DNA from: Isoetes taiwanensis
Taxonomy: Eukaryota; Streptophyta; Lycopodiopsida; Isoetales; Isoetaceae
NCBI GenBank assembly: GCA_021234155.1
Contig: JAJEKV010000034.1
Span: 9,561,614-9,625,613, forward strand
Length of the DNA stretch: 64,000 nt
Reading direction: 5' to 3'
The notes beneath the pieces are model-generated. The model saw only the letters and a list, made by a program, of their open reading frames with translations, was not told the DNA's origin and ran no database searches. A program made the position numbers and the translations under genes. Below are positions 48,346 through 60,739 of the stretch, piece after piece (the first letter of the stretch is position 1; every line of letters starts with the position of its first letter).

Positions 48346-48639
48346 GCCATTTCAGCAACATATGTGGCTTTGCCACGTCACTTGGTATGCCTAATAAGGA
48401 ACTAATAGAGAAAATTTAACTAACATGTTTCTATTACGTAATATTCTATCATTTGGGATGCAATTACAAATTACACCAGATCATTATTACACCAGGTTCC
48501 TTTTGAACCAGATCATATGACACCAGGTCAATGTACACTAGGCCAATTTATACCAGGCATGTGACTCAATAACTCATACATGTTTTCACCAACAAACTTA
48601 TAATATTTGCAGTTAAGATAACTCCTTGTCTGCTGAATT

Positions 48640-51125
48640 TTTAACCCCATTCATCTCTAAAAGCATTTTCCACAACATGTTTGGGCTCAGTACACTTGAT
48701 AATCCAAAACTCTATGTTCTTTTCATTGTTTGCTTTCGCATTGACGACAAAATTATCACCCACTTCCACAATCTATGCTTTCCATTGGTTGTCACCTTCA
48801 TATTGCACATAGGAATATGATTCTCCATGATATATAGCTTCAATTCTGAATATGTGTAACCTCCCAGCCTCTTTACATGCAAGCATTTATTCCATAAGCC
48901 CTTCCAACAACTACGACAGAAGCAAGACAAACATTTGTGAGCTACCGTAGTGGGTCTGTTTTGACAGATTGGTCTAATGGTGTGTATCTTTGTAGTTCCC
49001 TTCAATGTATCACAGTCATAACGTAATTTCCTGCACACTTTCCCCACCTCTATTAACCAAAAGTGCCTACAAACATAGACATACCAAGTTAGCATTATTT
49101 ACATGAGCACATTTGTACTGTTTGAGTCAGATAACTTATTGTTTGCATACTGGATGATGTTCTTATCTTGCAAGCCTCTCTTTGATATGACGTACCATGT
49201 CAAGAACTTGACCGCATCATCCGCATTACAAAGAGATGTGCTATCCCTCTTTAGCATCTCACTTGTAAGTATTCTTTTTATGACAGCCCCTGCACCGTCA
49301 TGCTCGCTCTTTCCATGCGAGGAGGCAAAGAAATTCCAGCCAATCTGTACTTCATTTTTCTCAAAAAACCTTCCTAAATGATAGAATTCTCTTGAAGACT
49401 TGAACTGCGACGCACAACCATCAGACCAAAAGACATGCCTTGAGTAAGTTATACCTCTTCCAGCCAAATAGTCTGCGTGCTTCTGGAGGCAATGCTGGAC
49501 GAATGAAGAGTCATGTTCTTGATCATCAGACATGTAGAAATGGGTCTCCTTCACCACTTGTGGTCACCAATCTTAATATTTGGAACTTTCCCATTCATGG
49601 CATGCCTATACATAATATGAACTAGCATGGAATATTGATCGTTTCGCTAGTGCAATGTTTGGATTTTAACAGTATAGTTCTCTACGAAGTCAATCGCAGA
49701 GACAATAGTATCTTCTGGAAAAGTTTGCAAGCACTCCTTGAACTGATCAGCTTGCCATCTTGTCGCATAGTTATGAGGAATGAACTGCTTAATTAGAGCA
49801 TTCCGATGCATCCTAAATTCATACGCTGATGTATTCTTATAAACCAACTTCATAACATCCTTCGTATTAACAATTGGCTTTCCACCTTTGCCCACATCCT
49901 TCACGTAAGTCTCTTTCGTCTGCAACATGCACAACAATTCTTTAATCAACAAAAAGTATGTGCAGAAATGCTTAGAAATGCTAAAAAGATACTATTCATC
50001 TTTGATCAACAAACTTATTTGAAGAAATGCTAAGAAATTCAAATAGACACTAATCATTAACATGGTTCATTCACTCAACTAAGGACACTGATTGAAAGAA
50101 ACAACACTTTAAAGATATGCCAAAATACCTTTTCAAAGTTCTTCCAATCCAATCTATTCAATTTACTCCGCTCCTTTGAACATTTGAGGAAAGCCTTCAG
50201 CCCACAGTCCCCGCAATCCATTTGCAAACACGTTGGCTTGTGCCAAGATGTAACATCATCCTTTCGATCGCTCACACTGTTGAAAGTGTACATATATGCT
50301 TCACATATTGGTCCTGGACCACAGATACCGCATTTGCATCTACAGCTAGGCCCATGAAATTTAGAATCTCTTCGTACCTTGTTGACAGTTTGCCTCACAA
50401 ATTCAACTTGCATGTGATAGATGCAGCAACATGTCTCTCGCTCTTTAAGTCGTCTCACGAACTTTGGCTTCAAAGCCTCAAATAACCTTATTCCAACTTT
50501 TATGTTTGGATTATGTTTGGAAATTGTCGTTTGAAACGTTTATAGAATATTACATGCATTGACAAATCTAATTAAGTTATTACATATTTAAAATTGTAGC
50601 ATAACTCATAACATACCTGTGATTCTTCGAGGAAGTGGATTGCATGCAAATTCTGTGGTCTTGCTATCTTCTTGCCATCAAGATTTCTTCTTAATCTGAT
50701 AACTTGTCGTTTATTAGGAGACACCCTTGTCTCAGATATCCAAAAATTATAGATATGCTCATGATTTGCATCAGAAATTCTATCACATCTACCTCTCCTC
50801 TTGAACATTGACCATGATCCTCCAAAGTCAGTAATCTTTCTCTTGTCAAGAGACTCATAACTAGCCTTCCTTTCCAAATTCAGTACTTTTGCCACAACAG
50901 CACGATTGCTAGAAGAACTTACAGCCAGATCTTGCCTGATTTATGTCTTTACTTCTAGCATGTTTATTGATGACGATTGTCTGCTTTACATTATCTACAA
51001 CATGTTTGTAGATATTCAAATCTTTCTTTGCAATCATTTTAAATTCAAGAAGATGTTCTGCTGCCCTAGATCTCCAAAAGACCTTTAGAGTTGCGGAATT
51101 GACATTGTTCAGGAAAGTCAAACAT
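48640..51125 (-). pseudogene. Transposase relic with WSDGCASQFKS motif (family T1, copy B)
   Basis: The best-preserved T1 copy, split by introns or breaks. 50572-50895: FKRRGRCDRISDANHEHIYN, then FWISETRVSPNKRQVIRLRR and HAIHFLEESQVCYE. 50075-50473: a Cys/His-rich part (CRCKCGICGPGPICEAY, then CLQMDCGDCGLKAF) likely to bind zinc. 49647-49952: ATRWQADQFKECLQTF, then AIDFVENYTVKIQ. 49099-49557: FYMSDDQEHDSSFVQH, FWSDGCASQFKSSREFYHLG and FFASSHGKSEHDGAGAVIKR. About 48650-48830: VEVGDNFVV and IIKCTEPKHVVENAFRDEWG to a stop. The three acidic motifs (DFVENY, WSDG, HDGAG) are candidates for a DDE site. The 49.1-49.56 kb exon is uninterrupted, so this copy may be young, but I could not join all parts cleanly. 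No terminal inverted repeats were found. Confidence 0.68.
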
Positions 51126-51129
51126 GCTT

Positions 51130-53020
51130 TTGCATGGAATTGGAAGAACCTACGAAATAAAAAGAGAGCTCGGAGAACTCATAATTCCCATCAAGCTAGA
51201 TACATTCTCTGTCTAGCAATGACAATACAGACTCAACTCTAGTTGTCGTGATCGAATCAAAGCTAAATCTGAAATTTTTTTAGAGATCGGTTGGATTTAT
51301 AAAGTCAAACATTCAAAATAGATAAGCCTATCGATAAAGAAACATATTTCCAACTTAAATACAGTAACATCTTTAAAGGCATCCTAAAGCATTGGGTTTA
51401 ATAAGTGGGCGTTTTTTAAAGTCTACCAAGGATGATATTACAAGCTTGCTATTACAAGGGACCAAAATGGCAAAATGTTGGGATTACCTGACGCAAAGAT
51501 CTTTGGAAGGAAGATAGGTGGCTAAGCTTGAATGAGGCCAAAACCATCCTGAATGGATTCCAAGTACTCCTAAATTATGGATAAGATTACCATCACAAAT
51601 GAGCATGTCTTAAGAATGTTGGACCCTTTGAAAGCATTGACAGTTAACCCAAAAAGCTTACAAAGTGATAGCTAAGGAGAAATCTTCTAAGCATCCCAGT
51701 AGCCGCAATAAAAATTTCCTTTTCTTAGAAATGTTTGAAAAATCTATGTTCGGCCAAAATTTTAATGTTGGCTTGAAAAATCTTGCATCAGGCCATCCTC
51801 TCATTCAAGTCATATTCTCCACAACTGCAATACTGCAAATGAAACTATTCAAGATATTAATTGTCCTTCTAACCAACCATTGTGAGACTGGCTCTATACC
51901 TAGTTAAGAATCAGAGGATATGCTATGGGGAACAATAGGTTACTCAAAAGCTTCTTATGTGAACATCATATATTCCTTAACACATGCAGATTATGCTCTG
52001 AATCGTTTTGCTTCAGAAGTAGAGCTTATTTATCTAACTATAAAGTTAGTATTGCTTGGAAGAAGGTTGCCTTACAGATTGAAATTTCTAAAATTTGCAA
52101 TGATGGCCCATAAACTATCAAAAGGGATGGTCATGGGAAAGGGGGGTTCACTTTTGGGTGACATCTCAATGTGTCTATGTGAGTGGAGTTCCATTTGCAC
52201 GGGATAAGAAGAAGTCAAATTTGTCTTTCAAAAAATCGTATTCGGGGGTGTTTTGGCCCATGGCATACCCCAGGGGAATTATGACATTAGTTGGAATGCA
52301 ATTGGTGCTTTTACAAGAAACATGATTTCTTTTCTAGAATGTTTCTCTCTAGATTATTTTCTGTCTTACAGCCAAGAAAACTGCAAGCCATTTCTTGAAG
52401 ATCTTTCCCCTGATAGTGCTTGGTCCTTGGTCTACTCTTGATAAAGTGGCAATGTTAATTGATACCCATATACGACCTATAATAATAAATCAAAGGATGA
52501 TGGTTATCCTGGAAATGTTACTTTGGATTCAAGGTATATTAACAGAAGAACGGCTTGCTAAATTTCCTTGCATGGTCTACATCCACGAGGAAAAATTCTG
52601 TTGAGTTAGGTGGGCTAAATCCCATTTGGTTATATGTTTTTCCCCCGAATGGGCTGATGCTAGTGGCCTTTCTACTCCTGGTAATAGCCAAGAGGTTTTG
52701 TCTATCTATGACATTCTGCCCCTGCAGCAGCATCCACCTGTTGGTCTCCCTCCAGCTGAAGGTTCTCCATTGTCCAAATGATACTAAGAGGGCAACATCA
52801 ACAATATCGTAAACTCAAAGGGCTGGTCATCAAACATGGTCGAATGATATCTGCAAGCTTTTGGTGGCATGAATTTACAGGGATTATTTATCTGCCTTCT
52901 ATAGTTGGAAGCCAACACGCATTGATTGAACTTAAAGCATTGGGTTTGTTTTCGTTGTCCCAATGATCTTGTGAACCTTCAGGAATATGCCATCAGTGTG
53001 GCATATAAAATTTCAGGTTT
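51130..53020. other. No supported gene; scattered frames
   Basis: Several plus-strand frames of 60-95 codons follow one another (51665-52812). Their order could be a decayed LINE ORF1 or host gene, but I find no motif that fixes it. It is also the 3' flank of the minus-strand WSD gene. Confidence 0.35.
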
Positions 53021-53024
53021 TATG

Positions 53025-56000
53025 TTACACAAGTTGAGAAATGTTAGTGCCTGTTGTGAGATTACTCTCTTTGTTATTGGATGCCAGTTGAATTGATGCT
53101 TTTACCATGTCTTCCAGTGCCTCTACACAATGTTGTAACAACACTTTTGGGTCAGGGATGATACTTGTTGCTGCAGATGCCACTAAATGTATCCCTCCTG
53201 AGTAACTTTGCATGTGAATGGACAATGCCTGTAACAACGAAAAGTAAATGACTGGAGTTAAAAAAGACGCAATTGCGTGTTAAACAATTTGCTTTAAGAA
53301 CGACAGCAAAAAAGTAGGTTTGCCACAACCATGAGTGCCAGTCTTTATGATACAATAATCTTCTTTCTGTTCTCAGAAGCACTAGAGTAAATGCAAAATG
53401 CAGACTACCAACTGACTTGATGGATGTAGGGAGTCATAAATATTTATTGGTTCTACCATAATGGCTGTAAAGACGCAAAGAGCCGACATCGAGGTGCTAA
53501 GCTGCTCCATCCAAATTGCTAAGGAATGGAAAATTCCTCAATGAATCTACTGTAGAGGAGGCAAGTTTGGATAGACTCGGGAACGGTTATACAAACTTCC
53601 TCAGAGACATGAATGATGTCACAAAACATATGACTGTGTGAACAACACACATGGTGATAACTAACCTGAGGTTGGCCAATCGAAGTAGGAGCAATGCTTA
53701 TTACTTCATTTCCCAAAAATGCTACTTGTTCTAATGGTCCAATCATATTTGATAATGAAAGCGTTGTATGCATTAGGGTTCTATAGATAATGTTTGCTGC
53801 AACCTGGAGAGATTATATATCAAAAAATTGGAGTTAGAACTGGAAAATGAAATATTTATTGCCAGAAAAAAATGACAGATGGTATCGTGGTAGAGGCTTT
53901 ACATTTGGACCAAAAAGCTTTACAATCAACGACCCACATGCATATGTGAAATATGCTTCAATGGATGTTTTCTTTTGAGTACTTATTAGCTTTGCCTTTC
54001 GGACATGCTCAAGAGGGTCTTCACAGTCACTTAGTCTTAGAGGAACCAACATGTAACCCATTTGATTGCCCCAACGTGCTTGTGATCCCTTTCTCAGCAT
54101 TTGGCTTACTTCCTGCAGGATGGCACTCAAGATCAGATTCTGTTGATTGTTTATAACAGTTGATTTTGCTAAAATTCAAGTTCTAGCATTCCAAATTTAT
54201 AACCCCTGAGTTAGTACTTTCATTAAGTTCACCGTTGGAAGAACTTAGACACATATTAAGGAAAGCGTTGAAACCATTTCAGCATAAGACGAAATATTTC
54301 TGTATATCAGAAGAGGAACTAAGTAAAACTTTAGATCTCTGTGAGTCAGGTCTCATGTCCTAGCCTTATCAAGCTATAGATCCAACAATAAAGTGAAAAT
54401 CTTATCCCAAATCCTCATGCGCAGTATCTAACAAGCCTGCATAGTCTATACTGTAGTAGTAAACAACATTAAACATTGATAACTTGATATACTCACTGAG
54501 CATTGCCCAATGGATCATAAGAGGCATACCCACTGAGAGAATCTTTCCTACTTCTCCCATTATTCTCTGGCACTCTAAAGATGAAATGACAATTAAAGAA
54601 CATTATCATAAAATCCCAATAGAAGACCAGAGCATATGATAAAGCAAGAAAACCTAGCATTTGTCGATTACAAATAGTAGATGAATAAGAGTAAATGTAA
54701 TAGATTGGGCAAATACTGAACCTGTAAGCCAACTGATGGTCTAATATTCATTAACGATGTTGCGGTAATTTGAAGGCCTTTCAAATTATATCTATCGTGT
54801 TCTCGGGCTTCCTTTTTCACACTGAGATCTACATAAAGAAGGAACATGGAATTTCAAACAATTTTAGTTAAAACAGTTGGGTGAACAAGTGCAGACCCTT
54901 TTCATTGATGGAACACCTGAGATTCTGCAGTAAATAACGTGTAATTCCAGCAGAAATCATCCCCAATAGGACATCATTTATGGTCTGCCATTCAAACAAC
55001 AAACTAAAATTCTTGATTAACCAAAGCCTTCAGCTCTAAAAGTATGAAGAAAACAATATCAGAAGCTTACCCCATCAACCGCAGCTTTGACAATTCTCAA
55101 CTTATTCAAGGAGAAACTTAAAGATGAAATTTTGTATGGCAACTTTTCGACTCCTGCGAACCCTTTGATAGGAGTTAAGCTATCCTCCAAAAATAGTAAC
55201 GTAGCCAGGAACTTCACAATACTTATCAAACTGTACCATATAACAAGGAAAAGGTTCCATATGACTTGCAGATGGGACCTTTGAGTTTTTTTCCTAGCAA
55301 TGGGAACAAGTGAAGGTGGCTTGTCAGGGTCATCTACTCTCCTTGTGCAGGACAGAACGAATGACATTATTGAAGTACCATCCCCTAAAGAATGATGTAG
55401 CCTTAAAATCATTGCTGCAGCTGAATTTTCTGATCTTACATTGAGAATATGGATATTCCATAACGGTCTAGATGGATCGAATGATTCAGTCAAAAGATGA
55501 GATGCATAGTCTTCAACCAAGTCACTTGAATCTACTTCGCTAGGAGGAATCGATGGCACAATTACATGCTTATCTATGTCGATCTCTGTCTGTACCCAAG
55601 TTTCGTGTCCCCGTTTATCTAACCTCTGAATCATGATCATTCATGTTAGAGATCTCGACTCAAATCAGAACGAGAATTTTTTTTTTCCTGTTTTTCTGTC
55701 TAGAAGCAAAAGTTGTGATTCCTTTTAAAAACTAAAAACTGTACAACCCTCATATTAACAAAAGAGAAGAAGTACCATAACAGAGGAGAATCGTTTTTGT
55801 AGAATCAAGGTATCGAGGATACCCTGTTTGAAAGCAGGAATGTCATGGATTGGGTCTTTGAATTTGATGACGCAACTAATGAAGATAGACATTCGAGGCT
55901 GAGAGAACATGCGGGCTGCTGGAGACAAGGGCTCTGCGTTCTTATAATCCTTTCCTTCATTGGGCAAGCGCAACCGCAGTTGAGGCAGCTCCATTTTCTG

Positions 56001-56045
56001 AGTCTTCACTTGAACGGGCGGCCGTTCTTTCCTTTGCCGTGCCAC
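53025..56045 (-). CDS. WSD-type wax-ester synthase / diacylglycerol acyltransferase, 7 exons
   Basis: Minus-strand exons with GT/AG borders and compatible phases: 55776-56045, 55071-55625, 54917-54984, 54722-54821, 53903-54112, 53666-53803, 53025-53228. Joined they give 514 residues, the usual WSD length. Exon 1 has EPLSPAARMFSQP and RFSSVM. The catalytic HHxxxDG motif is HHSLGDG at about residues 167-173. A hydrophobic segment at about 211-236 probably lies in the ER membrane. TINDVLLGMISAGITRYL, ARWGNQMGYMLVPL and TTLSLSNMIGPLEQVAFLG are family landmarks in the right order. WSD enzymes join fatty alcohols to acyl-CoA to make wax esters, and some make triacylglycerol; in plants they serve cuticular wax on aerial surfaces. 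The ATG at 56045 opens the family-like sequence. A stretch at 54.49-54.58 kb looks exon-like but would break the frame, so I treat it as intron. No stop or frameshift was seen. Confidence 0.9.
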
Positions 56046-56051
56046 AACTAG

Positions 56052-56879
56052 AGCTGTTCAATCACATAAGTCGCAAATCTCATTAGTAGTACTTAAGTTT
56101 AAATTGTTGCGTGCTTGTACCTATTCATAATTGCTTGCTCGCAAAACAGAGTATTTTGTACGTGGCATGTGCTAGCTACTTAATTGTCGGAAGTTTTGCT
56201 GGGTTCTGGCGAGCACTACGTAAAAACCAGCTTGTTGATGTTCAGCCTTACCTCTAATCGCATTTTGCCACGTGAACGATCCTAATTCCAGCTTGATCTC
56301 TAATCACATTTTGCCACGTGGACGATTCATTCCCAGCATATGCGTCACAGTTCTTTGCCTCTGGATTGTTCTTATAGAAATTTTTATTGCTGTATCCCAA
56401 CGACATTTCAAAGATTTACATGTGATTCTGGCATCCAAAGATTTGCCTGCGATTCTCGCGTGTTAATCTGTGATTCTGTTGACCCTCTGTTCTGCACTTT
56501 TCACTTGCATCTGAAAGAAATTAAGGGAGGGTGCCCACCTACAGTTTGCTAGTGGTTAAATCATAATTACTAGGGTCTGAAACATGCCAAACCTAGATTT
56601 TTCTCTAGATCCAATGCACATAACCAAGTTTTTTTTTTTAGAAAATTAGTGGCATCGTCATGCAATTTGGAATCAAAACAAGGAAGTTTTTTGCCTCATG
56701 GTGATATGCTGGCCCTCATGGTATAGGAGTTTGGTGACCTCCCTGCCTTATGTGGTGAGCTGCAAGACCTGAATGGTGCAGCGTAGTGCCATTATGGTTT
56801 ATGATGTGCCTAAAGATGGTGCACCTGTTCTCAGAATGGTGCAATGATTGTCCAACATGATGTGGCAGTAGGCTTGCAT
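56052..56879. other. Upstream region of the WSD gene
   Basis: Intergenic DNA between the WSD start codon and the CACTA element. A phrase CTCTAATCGCATTTTGCCACGTG at 56252-56275 is nearly repeated at 56300-56322, each holding CACGTG (G-box-like), which could be promoter elements. TATA position not resolved. Confidence 0.45.
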
Positions 56880-57419
56880 CACTAATAGAATATAATATAG
56901 TTTGTCACGCTTTCTATAACGAAAAATACATTAATAAGTATTTTTTTATTTGCGTCACAAAAAGTGATTTCACGCATTACCAACGAAACACTACTTGTAA
57001 CACGTTACAGATATTTTATAACACGTTATTGATACAATATTTGTGACGTGTAACAAAAGTTAATCATAGTTGTCGCGTGTTACAAGTTATAATTTTTATA
57101 TTACGTGAATTTACCTTTGTTACGTATTACATTCATCATGCTTATTACTAATTGTTTCATAGTTAGTTGTCATATGTGTCAATTACAGATAAATCAAAAT
57201 AAAAAAGGAGAAAAAATATTTAATTGGAGCCTCCAAAAAAGAGTAATAAAAATCACCCTGAAATCTTGATTACATGATAGAATATGAAGCATATAAAAAG
57301 TATGGCTGAAAGTTTTTCAACACATTTATGTAGTATAATCTATAATATCTTTCGCTGCTTTAGAAGCTCCAAGCCGTATCCCAAAAATCTGTGGTGTTCA
57401 TCTAAAGGTCTGGCCTAGA

Positions 57420-59040
57420 GTTCTCACATTCTGGCTTTGAGACAAAAGTAGCCACAGAGAAGTTGCTACTACTATGCCTGGAACAACATAAACCAAAAAA
57501 ATAAAGTTTACAATCTGTCATACAACAAGCAATTCCGAAAGAGCCATAAGGTAACCTACCAAACAAATTGCATATATCTCCAACCAATCTTTTCTTAGTC
57601 CGGCTCTCTAGAATCTGCTCAATGTTTTTTTTTTTGTAAACTCCGCTGTAGTTGCCACATCTCCATCCTCCTACTATAAATGTTATTAGCAAAAACATTG
57701 AGAAACTTGGGTCCTCATTATTGTGCACAAGAAAATCCTTTGGCACACCTTCAAGATATCATAGGCTCCATGCTTCAAAAGGCTTATTTTTCTCATTTTT
57801 TTTGTCATCCTCATCAAATGGCATATCACCTAGAATAGCCTCGTCTAGTCCATATTTATCAAAATATGTCGACCAACGTCCTTTGGCATAGGCAAAATTT
57901 TGCCATCAATAACATCTTCTCAGAAGTTTGTCACATGAGAAGTGTATTAGATCTGGCCCATCACTCTGTTCCAACAAAGACATATGTTAGATAAAAAAAA
58001 AAAACATGCCAGGTACACACAGAGATCTATACCAACATTTTGATTTTGAAGACCGGCTGCAATGTACTTAGTAACCAGGTCTTCTTGTAAACCTTGGCAC
58101 AAGAAAGGGTGATTGTAGAGCTTCTGAAGCACCATAGTCTGCTTTTCAGCAAGATCCTATGTCAAAGATCAGACACGAAAAAAACATTATGTAGCTAGAT
58201 GTATGTCAAGTATCTGACATACACCTATTTTATGCACCTAGTACATTCTCTTGTACCTCCACCTAAAAAGACATATAAAAAAACAGTTAAATAGAATGTT
58301 TTAGTATGACGGAAAATATAACAGAAAAATTTTAAACCATCTTACATGCTTTGCGTCTTTGAGATTTCCATACTTTTCAAGAAAACTGTCTTTGAGATTT
58401 CCATACTTTTCAAGAAAACTATCCTCGGAGTCAAACATTTCAGGATTCAATAAATTTAAAAGACTACTAAAAAGTGAACAAAACTAAGGAGATGTTACTG
58501 AATGCAACATCAAAACAAAAACCTAAAGCATGCCTTTTGTCCTTACAAGATCTCCTTCATGTTGTTTTGAATAGGTGTCCCTGTTTGAAAAAGCAAACCC
58601 CTTGTCTCGCGTCTATTTGCCTAAGGGCCGAAGTTGTTTTGGAGTCCTTGACTTTAGCTTGTCAAAAGAAGAGAGTGTAACTTCGCAACAAGCTAAATAC
58701 ATTGTAATATACCTGTGAGCCTCATCAAGTACCAAATGCTGCCATTTCAACTTCAGAAAGATATATGATCTTACATCAATATCTCAAAAGTTGTCACTAA
58801 AACCTGTAGTGCAATAGAATGAATATTTGTTTCATGAATGACACATGCATAATAACTACAAATTTTGCATTAAATTTTGAAGCATTTCTCTATTTAGAGT
58901 GCTAGAATTCATGTTGCTGGACAACTGATATATCCTGATGATTTCCAGCATATACCACACAATTCATGTCAATCAGGGATTCTATCTCCCGTTGCAGATG
59001 CCCAAGCATTGACACTGGAGCCATTACAAAAAAATAGGCC
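57420..59040 (-). pseudogene. CHD/SNF2 chromatin-remodeller gene fragments inside the CACTA element
   Basis: Minus-strand pieces follow the order of a CHD-type remodeller. 58907-59040: YFFVMAPVSMLGHLQREIES, then DMNCVVYAGNHQ (motif Ia region). 58712-58803: VLVTTFEILM, stop, DHIFLKLKWQHLVLDEAHR (motif II, DEAH). 58515-58660: LLFQTGTPIQNNMKEIL (motif III). 58060-58140: VLQKLYNHPFLCQGLQEDLV. 57765-57870: FDKYGLDEAILGDMPFDED. 57570-57640: NIEQILESRTKKRLVG, as in the region after the helicase of CHD6-9-like proteins. The C-terminal helicase lobe (motifs IV-VI), which should lie between the NHPF and FDKYGLD pieces, is missing, and stops interrupt others. Intron-like gaps remain, so it was taken up as genomic DNA rather than as a retrocopy. 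Such fragments in a CACTA are known as gene capture. Confidence 0.75.
58363..58430. repeat. 33-bp direct tandem duplication
   Basis: GTCTTTGAGATTTCCATACT and the following TTTCAAGAAAACT occur twice back to back. It lies within the captured remodeller segment of the CACTA element and probably arose by slippage. Confidence 0.7.
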
Positions 59041-59479
59041 TTCAGTTCTCCATGTATGACATAAGTTCTTCAACATAGCAATACTGCATCATGAAACAAT
59101 TTTCAAAAGACAGTTTGCTACGATTGTGGCGCAAATAAAACATACATGAATCTTTTTACGTGAGATCTTTCACAACGATCCATCCATATATTTTGTACCG
59201 CGGTAATTTTCATCAAAATTTTCTGGGCCCTTCAGATGCGTGATGCATAAATTCTAGATTGAATGTGAAGGATTAGAAATACCTGGAAAGATGATGAGGA
59301 GCGCCTACGGATCGACCCGCACCGCAAACAAGATTGGCCAACAAGATTGGCGGGAATCAAGTAACAGAGAGCATTTTCGGAATAATTTTGTGGCCAGGCC
59401 GTGGGAATCAAGAAAAAGAAGAATTTCAGAATAATTTTGTGACGCATCTGAGCCACTTATGATGCGTTACAAAATTTTG

Positions 59480-60275
59480 TATTTCTTCCTTAGCTTAATA
59501 AATCTACTTTTGTCTCCATGTTATTGGATTTATGGCATCATGTGCAACTCACATGTTAACTAGCTCATGAGTTATATTATATCGTCACGTATAATATAAT
59601 GGTTCCTAATGTTTGCATTGAATAAGTACATGTCAATGTATTTATATGTCCGTGGAGCAACCCCTTACAATATATTAACATGCTAGCTATCTAGGTGGCA
59701 TGCATGTGTAGTATATTGACATATCCTATGCTTGACATGTCAATCTGCTTGACATGTACTGTGATGTGATAGTATAATATAGGTATTTATACTATATAAT
59801 ATATTGGAACGTCACATTCTCCCCACCTTGAATTGATGATGTCCTCAGCATCATGCATCTTTCCATCTTAGACATGTGGCTCTTATTCTCCACCTTAGTA
59901 GAGAGATGCATCAACCTTACACATATAGACTTACAATTTCTATATTTAGAATAAAACAATTTACTGATTCCTATTTACAAGTACCTTAAAGGTCATTTAC
60001 CTATCCTTGGAGTGAATTATATCCTCACAAGCTTTAATCATATATTTATGTAACATTATTATCTTTAATATTTAACATATCTCAACCAACATTTATAGAC
60101 AAGACATAACTTTATGTACTTAACATTAACTTTTGACTTATATGCATGCAAATATTTTAACCTTATAACACTACTGCTGGTATGGGGTTCTTACAAATTT
60201 ATCCCACAATAGTGTACTTAGATTATATAACTAATGTGGTTTAGAGGATCCACCTCCCTAATTACTTTAGCTAAG
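59480..60275 (-). mobile_element. LTR retrotransposon fragment nested in the CACTA element
   Basis: Read on the minus strand, AAGGTGGGGAGAA (a polypurine tract) is followed at about 59818 by TGTGACGTTCCAATATA, an LTR start of the same type as at 33314 and 5453. The following 340 bp share AGTACATGTCAA and ATTGACATGT words with the 31.9-33.3 kb LTR. CACTA subterminal motifs resume on both sides (59440-59475 and from about 60280). The LTR's other end was not found, so it is partial, and I saw no target duplication. Confidence 0.55.
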
Positions 60276-60739
60276 AGACGGCGTAACGGATGGCAAATTC
60301 CCGCTACTGACGCATTACAAAACCTTTAGTTATTTGTCACACGCTACAAATTACATGTGTAACAGGTCGCAAATCTTAATGTTTATCACATGTTATAAAT
60401 TTCATTTGTAACGCATTGCAAAATTTAATGTTTGTCACACGTTACAAATGGGTTCGTATAAATCTTAATAACGCGTTATAAGTCTTTAACATTTGCCACT
60501 CGTTACAAATTTCATTGCTTTTTGTCATGTGTGACAAAAATAAAATAGTGTGGCAAATCAATATGCGTCACAAATCAGTACGTTACAAACCCCCATTAGC
60601 CTTTGTAGTGCATGATGATCCAATTACCTACAAAAGTTAACAACCTTTCCAATTCAGTGCATGTTCAAACTATGAACTTATATTAAATTGTAGCAGAGCA
60701 TTTACCTTTTATTGCATTCCAATTGTGGACATGCTAGCT

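Larger units (their letters stand above)
56880..60610. mobile_element. CACTA (En/Spm-like) element with 3-bp target duplication
   Basis: Starts CACTAATAGAATATAA and ends CCTTTGTAGTG, i.e. CACTACAAAGG when read from the other end. It is flanked by CAT on both sides (56877-56879 and 60611-60613), the 3-bp duplication typical of CACTA elements. Both subterminal regions (about 56900-57130 and 60280-60590) are full of short motifs such as GCGTTACAAA, TTGTAACACG and TTGTCACACG in both orientations, as expected for transposase-binding repeats. No transposase gene is present, so it is non-autonomous. It carries pieces of a CHD/SNF2 gene (57.4-59.04 kb) and an LTR fragment (about 59.5-60.27 kb). Beyond CACTA the terminal inverted repeats match poorly. 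Confidence 0.8.

Noticed and set aside
51665-52966. Run of plus-strand frames suggesting a protein gene
   Set aside because: I could not connect them by splice sites or identify a domain; kept only as an unassigned stretch.
54493-54600. Possible extra exon of the WSD gene
   Set aside because: It would bring a stop or shift the phase, and the neighbouring exons already join in phase with family sequence (GLQ followed by EVSQML).
59438-59475. TGTGACG as the other end of the nested LTR
   Set aside because: It fits the CACTA subterminal repeats (GCGTTACAAA nearby) better than an LTR end.
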